Positions 10,210 to 19,028 are shown, counted from the first letter of the stretch. The stretch is DNA of 64,000 nt from Limimonas halophila (GCF_900100655.1 NZ_FNCE01000002.1:434001-498000), one strand, 5' to 3'. The notes: a model not told the origin generated them from the sequence alone. Translations and numbers: made by a program.

Positions 10210-10534
10210 GGCGCCTCCTCAAGTCTTGCTCAGTTGGTCCGCCGGGCGGACGCACCGCGCGGCATCGGCGCGCCCACCGGGCGGACCGCCGTACGCGAAG
10301 CGCGGAGCGGGATACCGCGATTCCCGCGCTCCTTGGAATCATTTGATCACGTAACGCGAGGGCAGTACAGCAATCAACTCCCGCAGGGGAATCATGCCTG
10401 CCTCGCGCGTCGTTCGCGAAGGATGCCGCGGACGGTGGCCTTCTGCCAATGACGACGGTGTGACCGGGCACTGCTTGGCGCACCCCGCCCGGCCTGCCAC
10501 GATCGCGCCGGCCCGACCTCGTCGACCCGGATCC
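10210..10534. other. Divergent intergenic region, hpnH / sulfotransferase
   Basis: A 325-base gap that must hold both divergent promoters. It contains a less GC-rich patch at about 10334-10395 and three GANTC sites (near 10319, 10335 and 10388), the sequence methylated by CcrM in alphaproteobacteria. An 18-codon open frame on the minus strand (10392 to 10336) begins after GAGGCAGGC, but nothing else supports it as a gene. I see no hairpin with a T tail and no tRNA. Confidence 0.4.
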
Positions 10535-11641
10535 ATGACGCGCCCCATCCACCCGCTGACCGGCGCAAACCCAGCCACGCTGGCGCACCTCTTCGCCGCC
10601 AACGGCCCGCCGGCGCCGCGCCACTGGCCGGCCGCGGCGGGCATGATCGGCTCCGGGCTCGGGCGCACGCCGGTTTCGCTGGCCGAACGCGCCTACACCG
10701 CGGCCATGCGGGGCCGCGCGAGCGGCGAGCCGCCCGTGTTCATCCTGGGGCACTGGCGCTCGGGCACCACGCACCTCTTCAACCTGCTCAGCGGTAGCCC
10801 GGCGTTCACCTACGCCACGCCCATTCCGGCGGGGCTGCCGTGGGACTTCCTGCTGCTGGGGCGCGCGCTGCGACCGTTGCTGCGCCGGGCGATCCCGCAG
10901 GAGCGCCACATCGACCCGATGGAGGTGACGGAGACGGCGCCGCAGGAGGACGAAATCGGCCTGGCCGCGATGACGCAGCCGTCCTACTACCACGGCGTCT
11001 ACTTTCCCAGTCGGCTCCGGGATCATATGCGTGCGGGGTTGTTCTTCGACGGCTGCGGCGAGGCCGAGCGCGCGCGCTGGCGTCGGGCCGTACACTGCTA
11101 CACCGACAAGGTCTCCATCGCGGCCGGCGGTCGGCGCGTGCTGGTGAAGAACCCCGCGCACACAGCCCACGTCGGCGAGCTGTTGAAGATCTGGCCCGAC
11201 GCGCGGATCGTGCACATCGTCCGCAACCCGTATCACGTGTACAGTTCCACCCGCCGCATGTTCACCGACCTGCTGGACATGCTGGCGCTGCAGGACACGC
11301 CGCCCGGCACGGTGGACAACGTGACCAACGAAACCTACCCGCGGATGATGGACGCGCTGCTCGCCGACACGACCGGGCTGCCCGCGCATCAATTCGTCCA
11401 GGTCGATTTCGAGTCGCTGGAAGCGCGGCCGCTCGACACCGTGGCACACGTCGCCGACCGCCTCGCCCTGCCCGACCGCGAGGCGATGCTGACGGCGGCG
11501 CAGCGGCACCTCGACCACGTGGCGCGCTACAGCAAGCGCACGCGGGAGGTTTCCGTCGAAACGATCGCGGCGGTGAACACGCACTGGGACCGGCACCGGG
11601 CCCACTGGGGCTACGCGCGCATGGCCGAAACGGAGGCGTGA
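10535..11641 (+). CDS. Sulfotransferase family protein (Sulfotransfer_3-like)
   Basis: A 368-aa PAPS-dependent sulfotransferase homologue. The 5'-phosphosulfate loop is GHWRSGTTH (residues 72-80) and the 3'-phosphate motif is RNPYHVYSST (230-239), with VLVKNPAH just before it. No signal peptide. The acceptor cannot be told from sequence. The ATG at 10535 follows a poor ribosome site; a longer frame to 10394 has N-terminal sequence unlike the family. Its TGA overlaps the ATG of the next gene, so it is translationally coupled to an HpnA-like epimerase, and both diverge from hpnH, which suggests work on a lipid or sugar head group (inference). Confidence 0.85.
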   Translation: MTRPIHPLTGANPATLAHLFAANGPPAPRHWPAAAGMIGSGLGRTPVSLAERAYTAAMRGRASGEPPVFILGHWRSGTTHLFNLLSGSPAFTYATPIPAGLPWDFLLLGRALRPLLRRAIPQERHIDPMEVTETAPQEDEIGLAAMTQPSYYHGVYFPSRLRDHMRAGLFFDGCGEAERARWRRAVHCYTDKVSIAAGGRRVLVKNPAHTAHVGELLKIWPDARIVHIVRNPYHVYSSTRRMFTDLLDMLALQDTPPGTVDNVTNETYPRMMDALLADTTGLPAHQFVQVDFESLEARPLDTVAHVADRLALPDREAMLTAAQRHLDHVARYSKRTREVSVETIAAVNTHWDRHRAHWGYARMAETEA

Positions 11642-12618
11642 TGGACCTCGTCACGGGTGGCGCGGGCTTTCTCGGCCGGCACGTCGTCAACGCCCTGCGC
11701 GCGGCGGGGCGGCCGGTGCGCATCCTGGACCTGCAGGCTCCGCGCGACCTGCCGGCGGACGTGGAACGCTGCGTCGGCTCGGTCACCGATCCGGGCGCGG
11801 TCCGCCAAGCGTTGAACGGCGTCCGGCGGGTCTTCCATCTGGCCGCAATTCCGGAACTCTGGGCACGCGACAAGACGGCCTTCGACCGCGTGAACCGCAG
11901 GGGCACGCAGACCGTGCTGGATGCGGCGCGCTGCACGCCCACGCTCGAGCGTTTCGTCCACACCTCCTCGGAAACCGTGCTGGTGCCACGGGCCGGCCGC
12001 CCCCTGCCGGACCACCTGGACGAAAGCCTGGAGCTGACGCCCGACGACGTCATCGGCCCCTACGCGCGCAGCAAGCGCGAGGCGGAAATGGCCGTGCTCG
12101 CCGCCGCGCGCGATGGTTTCCCGGCCACGGTCTTGATCCCGACCATGCCGCTTGGCCCCAACGACGCCTCGCGCACGCCGCCCACCCGCATGGTCACGGA
12201 CATGCTGGCCGGCCGCACCCCGGCGGCCATCGACGCGATGATGAACGTGGTGGACGTTCGCGACGCGGCCTGGGGACACCTGCTGGCGGCCGACCACGGC
12301 CGCAGCGCCCGCCGCTACCTCCTGGCGGGCGAGAACGTGACGATGCCGCAGTTCATGGAGCGGCTCAGCCGCGCGGCGAACGCCCCCATGCCGAGCCGCG
12401 TGATTCCCGGCTGGATGGCGCGGAGCTTCGCCGCCGCCGACGAAGTCGTCGCCGACCGGGTCACCGGCCGCGCCCCGCGGGCGCCGCTGGACGGCGTGCG
12501 CATCGCCTGCCGCCAGCGCCCCTTCGACGGTGCGCGCGCCAGGCAGGAGTTGGGCTTCGATCCGCGTCCCCTGATGAGCACGCTTCAAGACACCGTGACC
12601 TGGCTGCGGCAGGCCTGA
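11641..12618 (+). CDS. NAD-dependent epimerase/dehydratase, HpnA-like
   Basis: A 325-aa extended short-chain dehydrogenase. The Rossmann motif TGGAGFLG is at residues 5-12, the catalytic YxxxK is YARSK near 141-145, and the Ser is in HTSSE near 114. A segment FHLAAIPELWARD resembles the corresponding part of HpnA, the sugar epimerase encoded in many hopanoid clusters, but also other members of the 3beta-HSD/dihydroflavonol-reductase group, so I do not assign the symbol. GGAGG precedes the ATG, which overlaps the sulfotransferase stop (TGATG). Confidence 0.85.
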   Translation: MDLVTGGAGFLGRHVVNALRAAGRPVRILDLQAPRDLPADVERCVGSVTDPGAVRQALNGVRRVFHLAAIPELWARDKTAFDRVNRRGTQTVLDAARCTPTLERFVHTSSETVLVPRAGRPLPDHLDESLELTPDDVIGPYARSKREAEMAVLAAARDGFPATVLIPTMPLGPNDASRTPPTRMVTDMLAGRTPAAIDAMMNVVDVRDAAWGHLLAADHGRSARRYLLAGENVTMPQFMERLSRAANAPMPSRVIPGWMARSFAAADEVVADRVTGRAPRAPLDGVRIACRQRPFDGARARQELGFDPRPLMSTLQDTVTWLRQA

Positions 12619-12746
12619 CGACGCCGTTTTCCACCGCCCGCAACCCCCGAAATCCCGCACTGGCGGTCCGGAAAATGGTTGACGCGTCTCGCACCTCTCC
12701 AGTTTTTTGGCCTTAAGATTTTGGATCATCCGAAAGGCCAGCCGGC

Positions 12747-14048
12747 ATGGACACGCGCGACACATCAAGCGGCGACGGCTTGTTGAGCAAACTCTTCAAC
12801 ACGGGCAAGAGCGCCCGGGAGCAGGCGCTCCTCGCCGTGATCGAGCAGTATTTCGCCACAATTCAATTTTCGGCCGACGGAACCATCCGGCACGCGAACC
12901 AGAACTTTCTGGACACCGTCGGTTATCGCTTCGACGAGATCGTTGGCAAGAACCACAAGCTGTTCGTCGACGACGCCATGAAGGCATCCGACGAATACCG
13001 TGAGTTCTGGCGCAGCCTCCGCAAGGGTGAGGCCTTTCAGAAGATCTTCCCGCGACGGACGAAGCAGGGCCAGCAGATCTGGCTCCAGGCGGTCTACATG
13101 CCCATCCAGGACCGCCAGGGCCGCGTGACCGCCGTTCAAAAGGTCGCTCAGGACGTGACGGAACAGCAGCAGACGGCCGAACGCGCCCGGCAGGAGCGCG
13201 AGCGTGCCATGCGCGACACGGCGGACCGGCTGCAAAGCCAGGTCGGGGAAATCGTTACCGCGGTGACGGGCGCCACGCAGCAGCTCCAGCAGACGGCCAA
13301 CACGATGTCGCAGGCGGCGTCCGACACGAGCGCGCGGGTGCAGAAGGTCGGCGCCTCGGCCGAACACGCGGCGGGCAACGTCCAGACCGTTTCATCCGCG
13401 GCCCAGCAGCTCACCAGCTCCATCGACGAGGTCGGCTCGCGCATCGAGCACGCCTCCGAAACCGCCCGGGCGGCGCGGGAGCGCACCGACAATGCGCGCA
13501 GCCAGGTTCAGTCCCTGGCCCAGGCGGCCGACCGCATCGGCGAGGCCGTGCAGCAGATCAACGACATCGCGGAGAAGACCAACCTGCTGGCCCTCAACGC
13601 CACGATCGAGGCGGCGCGCGCGGGCGAGGCCGGCAAGGGCTTCGCGGTCGTGGCCGACGAGGTGAAGACGCTCGCCAACCAGACGCAGAAAGCCACGGAA
13701 GACATCACCCAGCGCATCAGCGCCGTGCAGAGCGAGACGCAGCAGGCGGTCGGCGTGATCGAAACCGTGGCGGACAACATGCGCGAGATCGACGACGCCG
13801 CGTCCTCGATCGCCTCGGCTGTGGAGGAGCAGGTCGCCTCGACCCGGGAGATCTCCCGCAACGTCGAGGAGGCCGCCAGCGGCGTGCAGAACGTCTCCAG
13901 CGAGATGCAGGGCGTGAACGAAACAGCCGAGCTGGCCAGCACCGCGGCCCGGGACGTGCTCTCGGCCGCCGACAACCTCTCCAAACACGCGGACACGCTC
14001 TCGACCCAGGTGGACGCGTTCCTGAAGGACGTCGCCAGCGACAGCTAG
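12747..14048 (+). CDS. Soluble PAS-domain methyl-accepting chemotaxis protein
   Basis: A 433-aa chemoreceptor with no transmembrane segment, so it should be cytoplasmic. Residues about 30-140 form a PAS domain ([15 protein letters not shown], then GKNHKLF and DVTEQQQ at its end). Residues about 160-430 are the long coiled-coil signalling domain with the conserved hairpin tip ([19 protein letters not shown] near 273-291). There is no C-terminal CheR-binding pentapeptide. The PAS input could sense redox, oxygen or a small ligand; the sequence does not tell. TTGACG at 12679-12684 may be a -35 element. Monocistronic as seen. Confidence 0.93.
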   Translation: MDTRDTSSGDGLLSKLFNTGKSAREQALLAVIEQYFATIQFSADGTIRHANQNFLDTVGYRFDEIVGKNHKLFVDDAMKASDEYREFWRSLRKGEAFQKIFPRRTKQGQQIWLQAVYMPIQDRQGRVTAVQKVAQDVTEQQQTAERARQERERAMRDTADRLQSQVGEIVTAVTGATQQLQQTANTMSQAASDTSARVQKVGASAEHAAGNVQTVSSAAQQLTSSIDEVGSRIEHASETARAARERTDNARSQVQSLAQAADRIGEAVQQINDIAEKTNLLALNATIEAARAGEAGKGFAVVADEVKTLANQTQKATEDITQRISAVQSETQQAVGVIETVADNMREIDDAASSIASAVEEQVASTREISRNVEEAASGVQNVSSEMQGVNETAELASTAARDVLSAADNLSKHADTLSTQVDAFLKDVASDS

Positions 14049-14068
14049 CACCGCGGTCTACACCCATT

Positions 14069-14095
14069 GCGCGAAACAACATACTTTGTTGCGCG
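14069..14095. terminator. Interrupted dyad after the chemoreceptor gene (terminator or operator)
   Basis: GCGCG and ACAAC on the left are mirrored by GTTG and CGCGC on the right around ATACTTT. It lies 21 nt after the chemoreceptor stop and 57 nt before the next start. There is no T tract, so it may be an operator for the DoxX-like gene instead of a terminator. Confidence 0.35.
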
Positions 14096-14151
14096 CACCG
14101 TCCGGTATGCGGCACCATAGCATGCCGGCTCATCGGGTGGAGGGGAACGCG

Positions 14152-14586
14152 ATGCTGGAATCCCGTGCGCCGATCGCGCTGCTGATCCTGCGGCTCAGCG
14201 TGGCGATCTTCCTGGCCGTCTGGGTCGTGGAGAAGTTCGTGGCGCCGAGCAGCATGGTGGGCATCGGGGCCAAGTTCTACGGGCTGGAGTTGACGGTCAC
14301 ACACGTCTACGTCATCGGCGCCATCCAGGCGGTCATGCTCCTGCTGTTCACCATTGGCGCCGTGCCGCTGGTCTCGACCGGCTTTTTCGTGGTGATCCAC
14401 GCGGTGAGCATGCTGGTGAGCTACGAGAACCTGCTGAATCCCTACGTGGGGCCGAACCACCTCTTCCACGCCGGCATTCCCGCCCTGGCCGCGCTCGTGG
14501 CCCTGCTGATGCTGCGCCACTGGGACACCCTGGCGAGCGTTCAGGGCATCGGCCGTGGCGGCGGTCAGTACGGCAAGGTGGCGTAG
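14152..14586 (+). CDS. Small DoxX-like integral membrane protein
   Basis: A 144-aa protein with four predicted membrane helices (about residues 8-27, 50-70, 74-92 and 105-124). The first helix region (LRLSVAIFLAVWVVEKF) and the overall four-helix plan resemble DoxX/DoxD-type proteins, whose roles are mostly unknown. I chose the ATG at 14152 because GGAGGGG lies 6 nt before it; the open frame continues to 14086 but without such a site. It converges with the L,D-transpeptidase gene, 8 nt between stops. Confidence 0.75.
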   Translation: MLESRAPIALLILRLSVAIFLAVWVVEKFVAPSSMVGIGAKFYGLELTVTHVYVIGAIQAVMLLLFTIGAVPLVSTGFFVVIHAVSMLVSYENLLNPYVGPNHLFHAGIPALAALVALLMLRHWDTLASVQGIGRGGGQYGKVA

Positions 14587-14594
14587 AACAGGGC

Positions 14595-15551
14595 TCAGCT
14601 GCGCCGCTCCGGCCGGGCCACGGGCTCGGGGATGCCGCGCCGCTCGTGCATCACGCGGTCCACCGTGGGCCAGTCGATCGTGGCGTCGCGCGCTTGCGCG
14701 TGCGCCACGACACGGCCCGGCAGGTCGCTGACGACGGCCGGGTCGAAGCTGCCCGTTCGGGCGAGCTGGCTGGCCTGCTCCTGGTTGGGGTGCACCTCCA
14801 GCAGCAGCGTGCCACCCACCCAGCCGAGCTTGGCCGGCTGATCCACCACCTGGACGGGCGTGCCCACGGCCACTTGGTCGAAAAAGCGGGCGATGTCCTC
14901 GGGATACAGGCGGACGCAGCCGTGGCTGACGCGGCGGCCGATGCCCCAGGGCATGTTGGTGCCGTGAAAGAGGTACGTCGGCCACCCCAGATCAAGCTTG
15001 TAGTGCCCCAAGGGGTTGTCGTCCCCGGCCGGGACCACCTTCGGCAGGTCCGGGTTCTCTTCACGGATGGATTCCGGTGGGCGCCACACCGGGTTCTTCG
15101 TTTTCGCCACGATCTCCGTGCGCCCCGTGGGCGTGGACCAGCCCTGACGCCCGATGCCGACGGGATGCGAGGCCACCGCGACGCCGTCGCGGAACCGGTA
15201 GACGCGCTGGTCGGCGAGGTTGAGCACCAGGCCCTCGCGATCGGCGTCGGGCAGCAGATGAGCCGTGGGCAGGACCAGCTCCGTCCCCTCGCCCGGCAGC
15301 CATGGGTCCACGCCGCGATTGGCCGCCACCATCTCGGTGTAGCCGAGCCCGAAGCGCCGCGCGACGTCCAGCAGGGTATCCTCATGACGCGCCGTGTAGC
15401 GGCCCAGCGTGCCGATCACCGGTGCGGCCTCGGGCCAGCGCGGCACCATCCCGGAGAGCATCGCCACCGCCGGCGCGGGGACCGCGGCCGCCGCCGTGGC
15501 GGCGAGGCTTCCAGTCAGCAGCCGGCGACGTGTCAGGGGCGAGGTGGTCAT
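14595..15551 (-). CDS. L,D-transpeptidase with LysM domain, Tat-exported
   Basis: A 318-aa YkuD-family protein that would form L,D-crosslinks in peptidoglycan or attach proteins to it. The N-terminus TRRRLLTGSLAATAAAA is a twin-arginine type signal. A LysM-like domain follows (RHEDTLLDVARRFGLGYTEM through LVLP, about residues 52-95), then the catalytic domain with HGTNMPWGIGRRVSHGCVRL carrying the active-site His and Cys. Start chosen at the ATG at 15551, two codons after another possible ATG (15557); the longer frame to 15749 lacks a plausible export signal at its start. Confidence 0.9.
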   Translation of the reverse strand: MTTSPLTRRRLLTGSLAATAAAAVPAPAVAMLSGMVPRWPEAAPVIGTLGRYTARHEDTLLDVARRFGLGYTEMVAANRGVDPWLPGEGTELVLPTAHLLPDADREGLVLNLADQRVYRFRDGVAVASHPVGIGRQGWSTPTGRTEIVAKTKNPVWRPPESIREENPDLPKVVPAGDDNPLGHYKLDLGWPTYLFHGTNMPWGIGRRVSHGCVRLYPEDIARFFDQVAVGTPVQVVDQPAKLGWVGGTLLLEVHPNQEQASQLARTGSFDPAVVSDLPGRVVAHAQARDATIDWPTVDRVMHERRGIPEPVARPERRS

Positions 15552-15751
15552 CCACATCGGTCCGGTCGGTGGCGGGACGGCACGGGCGCGCAGGCCGGGG
15601 CCGTGAACCCGCAAAATGTCCCGTCCCGGACCGCCAAGGCAAGGGGACGCCGGCGTTTTGCGCAGCCCCGGTCGGCGGACACACCCGCGCCAAGCGGACA
15701 ACCACCATCGTGGCCGAGTGTCTTGGCGTATCATTTTGGAGAAGAACAAAG

Positions 15752-15847
<96 letters not shown>

Positions 15848-15911
15848 GCAGCAATCCGTGTCGGCCCTGATCGCCGCGTGCGCCCGATGTAGGCGGGTGC
15901 GCCGCCGCCTG

Positions 15912-17096
15912 TCAATGCCGGTTATCGCCGCGCCCGGAACACAGCCCTTTATGGCCCGAAGCACCCCGATCCAGCGCCTGCTCCAGGTCGGCGATCAGGT
16001 CGTCCGGGTGCTCGATTCCCACCGACAGCCGCACGAGGTCGCCGGGCACGGGGCTGTCCGCCCCCTCGATGCCGGCGCGGTGCTCGATCAGGCTCTCCAC
16101 CCCGCCCAGCGAGGTCGCGGGCAGAATGGTCCGGCAGGCATGGGGCACCCGTTCCGCCGCCGCGCGGCCGTCCGCCAGCCGCAAGGACAGCATGCCGCCG
16201 AAGCCGCGTTCCATCTGCCGCGCCGCCGTGGCGTGGCCGGGATGGGATTGGAGGCCGGGATAGAGCACCGCGTTCACCTTCGGGTGCCGGTCGAAGTGCT
16301 CGGCGATGGCCTGTGCCGTCGCCGCCGCCCGCTCGGCGCGCAGGTAGAGCGTCCGCATGCCGCGCAGCAGCAGCCACGCCTCGAACGGGCCGAGGATGCC
16401 CCCGCCGTGCGCCCGCGTGGCGCGCACGCGGTGCCACAGCGCGTGGTCGGGCTGGTTTGTGACCAGCGCGCCCGCCACGATGTCGCTGTGCCCGTTGAGC
16501 ATCTTGGTGGCGGAGTGGAAAACCACGTCCGCGCCGTGGGCCAGCGGCCGCGTGTGCACCGGCGTGGGCACGGTGTTGTCCACCGCCAGCCACGCCCCCG
16601 CTTCGTGCGCGGCCTCGGCCGCCGCGGCGATGTCGACGACGTCCCAGGTCGGGTTGGCCGGGGTTTCGATCCACACCACCCGCGTGCGCCCCGGCTGCAC
16701 GGCCGCCGCGATGGTGCCCGGCTCCCCCGCGTCGACGAAGTCGAGCCCGATGCCCCACTCCGCGCAGAAGTCCGTCAGCCACCGCCGCAGTCCCCAGTAC
16801 ATCACGCGCTGCGCGACGATGTGGTCGCCCGGCCGCAGCGCTCCGATCATGGCCGTCGCCGCCGCCATGCCGGAAGCGAACAGCAGCGCCTCGCCGCCGC
16901 CCTCCAGCTCGGCGAGGAGGCGTTCCGCCGGCTCCACGCCGGGGCTCTGGTCGCGGGCGTAGCTGCGCCCCTCGTCGGCCCCCTGGACGAAGGTGGAGGC
17001 CGGCTGCAGCGGTGGAACGACGGCGCCGTCGCGCGGATCGGGACCGACGGCGCCGTGGGCCGCGCGGGTTTCGGGATGCGGTTTCTCGCCCGTCAC
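15912..17096 (-). CDS. Cys/Met-metabolism PLP enzyme (cystathionine beta-lyase / gamma-synthase type)
   Basis: A 394-aa PLP-dependent transsulfuration enzyme. The cofactor lysine is in HSATKMLNGHSD (about residue 202), with AVDNTVPTPVHTRPL before it and LLFASGMAAATAMI near residue 75 as in this family. The family includes cystathionine gamma-synthase, beta- and gamma-lyases and O-acylhomoserine sulfhydrylases, and sequence alone does not separate them here. It lies 7 nt after the GST stop region on the same strand, so the two may be co-transcribed. No anomalies seen. Confidence 0.88.
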   Translation of the reverse strand: MTGEKPHPETRAAHGAVGPDPRDGAVVPPLQPASTFVQGADEGRSYARDQSPGVEPAERLLAELEGGGEALLFASGMAAATAMIGALRPGDHIVAQRVMYWGLRRWLTDFCAEWGIGLDFVDAGEPGTIAAAVQPGRTRVVWIETPANPTWDVVDIAAAAEAAHEAGAWLAVDNTVPTPVHTRPLAHGADVVFHSATKMLNGHSDIVAGALVTNQPDHALWHRVRATRAHGGGILGPFEAWLLLRGMRTLYLRAERAAATAQAIAEHFDRHPKVNAVLYPGLQSHPGHATAARQMERGFGGMLSLRLADGRAAAERVPHACRTILPATSLGGVESLIEHRAGIEGADSPVPGDLVRLSVGIEHPDDLIADLEQALDRGASGHKGLCSGRGDNRH

Positions 17097-17103
17097 GCCG
17101 GGG

Positions 17104-17796
17104 TCAGTGCTGCTTGTACTGCGTGCCGCCGAAGAGGACCTCGCGCGCCTTCTGATCGAAGCTCTCCTTGCGATGGTCGGCCAGGACCTTCACGCCGCGC
17201 TGCACGGCCGGGCGCTCGTTGATGGCGTCAAACCAGCGCTTGACGTTCGGGAATTCGTCCATGTCCACGCCCTGCTTGGAGGCGCTACGCGTCCACGGGA
17301 ACGCGGCGATGTCGGCCACGGTGTAGTGCTCCCCGGCCAGGTAGGGCGTCTCAGCCAGCCGGCGTTCCATCACGCGATAGAGCCGCGTCGTCTCGTTCGT
17401 GTAGCGCTCATAGGCGTACTCGATGCGCTCGGGCGCGTACTGGCGGAAGTGGTGCGCCTGCCCCGCCATCGGGCCGAGGCCGCCCATCTGCCACATCAGC
17501 CACTGCATCGTCCGGTAGCGGCCGGGCTGGTCGGCCGGCAGGAAGTAGCCGGTCTTCTCGGCCAAATAGAACAGGATCGCGCCGGACTCGAAGAGCGGCA
17601 GCGGATGCCCGTCCGGACCGTCGCGGTCGACGATCGCCGGGATCTTGTTGTTGGGCGAGATCTGGAGGAAGTGATCCCCGAACTGGTCCCCTTGGCCGAT
17701 GTCGACAGGATGGACCTCGTAGTCCAGCCCCGTCTCCTCCAGCATGATGTGGACCTTATGGCCGTTGGGCGTCGGCCAGGAATAAAGCTCGATCAT
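17104..17796 (-). CDS. yfcG: Glutathione S-transferase, YfcG/nu-class (disulfide-bond reductase type)
   Basis: A 230-aa protein with an N-terminal thioredoxin-like domain beginning MIELYSWPTPNGHKV; the TPNG segment carries the Thr/Asn that bind glutathione in YfcG. ISPNNKIPAIVD and LFESGAILFYLAEKTG complete the GSH site, and the all-helical C-terminal domain follows (VGGLGPM-like segment as QMGGLGPM). YfcG-type enzymes reduce disulfides using glutathione. Start chosen at the ATG at 17796 with CGAGGA upstream; the frame continues to 17901 with non-family sequence. Confidence 0.9.
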   Translation of the reverse strand: MIELYSWPTPNGHKVHIMLEETGLDYEVHPVDIGQGDQFGDHFLQISPNNKIPAIVDRDGPDGHPLPLFESGAILFYLAEKTGYFLPADQPGRYRTMQWLMWQMGGLGPMAGQAHHFRQYAPERIEYAYERYTNETTRLYRVMERRLAETPYLAGEHYTVADIAAFPWTRSASKQGVDMDEFPNVKRWFDAINERPAVQRGVKVLADHRKESFDQKAREVLFGGTQYKQH

Positions 17797-17933
17797 GGCG
17801 ATCCTCGCGGCTCGCGGTGTGTGTGTCGCGGTCGGCAGCCGGCGCGCGGCACAAGCCTGCGGCGTTGTGGCGCATGCCTGCCCCGCGACGCAATGGCGCA
17901 ACGTGCCCGCCTTGGATTAGAAAAATTCCAGAT

Positions 17934-17980
17934 TTTAAAAAGGAAAAGAAGCGCCGGGCCCGGCCGTGCCGGTCGGCGCT
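17934..17980 (-). terminator. Rho-independent terminator after the fur/Cys-rich gene unit
   Basis: On the minus strand AGCGCCG (from 17980) pairs with CGGCGCT (to 17950), with further GC pairing inside, and is followed by TTCTTTTCCTTTTTA. It begins 7 nt after the stop of the 97-aa gene, so it ends the fur transcript. Confidence 0.75.
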
Positions 17981-17987
17981 GGACGGA

Positions 17988-18281
17988 TCAATGGAGCGCG
18001 CGGCGCTCGACAAGTTCGGTGATCAGGCGATTGACCTGGTTCGCCGGCTGCCCCGGATGGTGGTAGCTGTACACCCGCGCTGCGACGAGGTGGGCGTCGG
18101 TGTGCGACGCGCCCTTTTCCATCATCTCGCGGTAGCAGCGCACCACGGCGTCCCGGCACTTGCAGGGGATGTTCGGATCCAGCGACTCACACGCCAGGGG
18201 GCCGCCGCCGTGCTCCGCCTCCGGCTCCTGATCCGAGTGCGGCTCAGGAATCGCCTTCGTTGTCCGGATTCTTGTGACCAT
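17988..18281 (-). CDS. Small conserved Cys-rich protein overlapping fur
   Basis: A 97-aa protein of unknown function. Its first 12 codons overlap the end of fur (38 nt), no separate ribosome site is needed, and a terminator follows, so it looks translationally coupled to fur. Four Cys (31, 40, 42, 49) sit in the segment CESLDPNIPCKCRD and the C after VVR, which could bind metal, a suggestive trait next to a metal regulator. The C-terminal half is helical (RVYSYHHPGQP). I recall similar small proteins next to fur-like genes in related bacteria but cannot name a family. Confidence 0.7.
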   Translation of the reverse strand: MVTRIRTTKAIPEPHSDQEPEAEHGGGPLACESLDPNIPCKCRDAVVRCYREMMEKGASHTDAHLVAARVYSYHHPGQPANQVNRLITELVERRALH

Positions 18282-18663
18282 AAAGTTCTACCCTGCGATC
18301 GACCAAATCGAAACCGAGATCGTTTGCGATCTGGCGCAGACGGGCGTCGAGCTCCTCGTCCTTGAACTCGACCACCTCGCCGGTGTTGACGTCGATGAAG
18401 TGGTAGTGCTGCTCCAGATTGGCCTCGAAGCGCGCGTGGTTCTCATTGAAGTCGTGCTTCTTGACCAGATTCATCTGGCCCAGAAGATTCAGGGTTCGGT
18501 ACACGGTCGCGATCGAGATGCTGGAGTCCATTTCCTTGGAGCGCAGATAGACCGTCTCCACCGAGGGATGGTCGTCCGCGCGCTCCAGCACCTCCAGGAT
18601 CGCGCGCCGCTGGCCCGTCATCTTCAGGCCGGCGTCGATGCATTTCTGTTCCAGCTCGGTCAT
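18244..18663 (-). CDS. fur: Fur-family metalloregulator
   Basis: A 139-aa protein with the Fur layout: winged helix (LKMTGQRRAILEVL, DHPSVETVY, SISIATVYRTLNLL) and C-terminal dimerisation/metal domain (HYHFIDVNTGEVVEF, ELYGHKN). In alphaproteobacteria this group often acts as a manganese (Mur) or iron sensor; which metal cannot be told here. No C-terminal Cys pairs are present. I chose the ATG at 18663, with GTGAGG 8 nt upstream; an in-frame GTG at 18672 overlaps that site. The upstream region is a stretch of lower GC (18773-18800). Confidence 0.92.
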   Translation of the reverse strand: MTELEQKCIDAGLKMTGQRRAILEVLERADDHPSVETVYLRSKEMDSSISIATVYRTLNLLGQMNLVKKHDFNENHARFEANLEQHYHFIDVNTGEVVEFKDEELDARLRQIANDLGFDLVDRRVELYGHKNPDNEGDS

Positions 18664-18940
18664 GCCAAGCACCTCACTGGGCCAGGCCGGTTCCGGGGAA
18701 CCTGACCTTGGCAGTCATCTTTTAGCCCATCGGCCGGGCGCCGATCAAGTGTCGATGTCAAAGCCTTGCACATCGCCCGTTCTTTATAAAGATTCAAAAT
18801 GCAGCGCATGACAGCAGGGCATGTGGACCGCCATGTCCCCCGTGTCGACGGCCGGCCGCCCGGGGCAAAACCGGATGGACGCGGCCGCGCGGCCCGCCCC
18901 AAGCTCCGAATCGGCACCCGGGCGGTTCCTGTGATGGTCT

Positions 18941-18985
18941 GGGGCTTTCCACGAAGGTGTGGCCGCAAACCATGCCGAAAGCCCC
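18941..18985 (-). repeat. Dispersed element, copy A (3' of gatB)
   Basis: The core 18941-18972 on the minus strand matches copy B (36311-36342, plus strand) at 26 of 32 bases. The complement of 18977-18985 (GGGGCTTTC) pairs with GGAAAGCCCC, so copy A can fold as a hairpin. Read in one frame, both copies give the peptide [FL]SAWFA[TA]TPSWK[VA]P. The core begins 75 nt after the gatB stop, in the same orientation as gatB; copy B begins 77 nt after rnr. Confidence 0.6.
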
Positions 18986-19028
18986 TGTCGCCCCGCAAGC
19001 CGAACCAATTCTCCGCCCAAGGCGCGTT

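Noticed and set aside
10336-10392. 18-codon open frame upstream of hpnH (possible leader peptide)
   Set aside because: It has a start and a weak ribosome site, but no run of one amino acid and no following attenuator hairpin, so nothing supports a leader function.
18756-18761. TTGACA as the fur promoter -35
   Set aside because: The hexamer is perfect, but the sequence 16-18 nt downstream on the minus strand is GC-rich with no acceptable -10, so I do not list it as a promoter.
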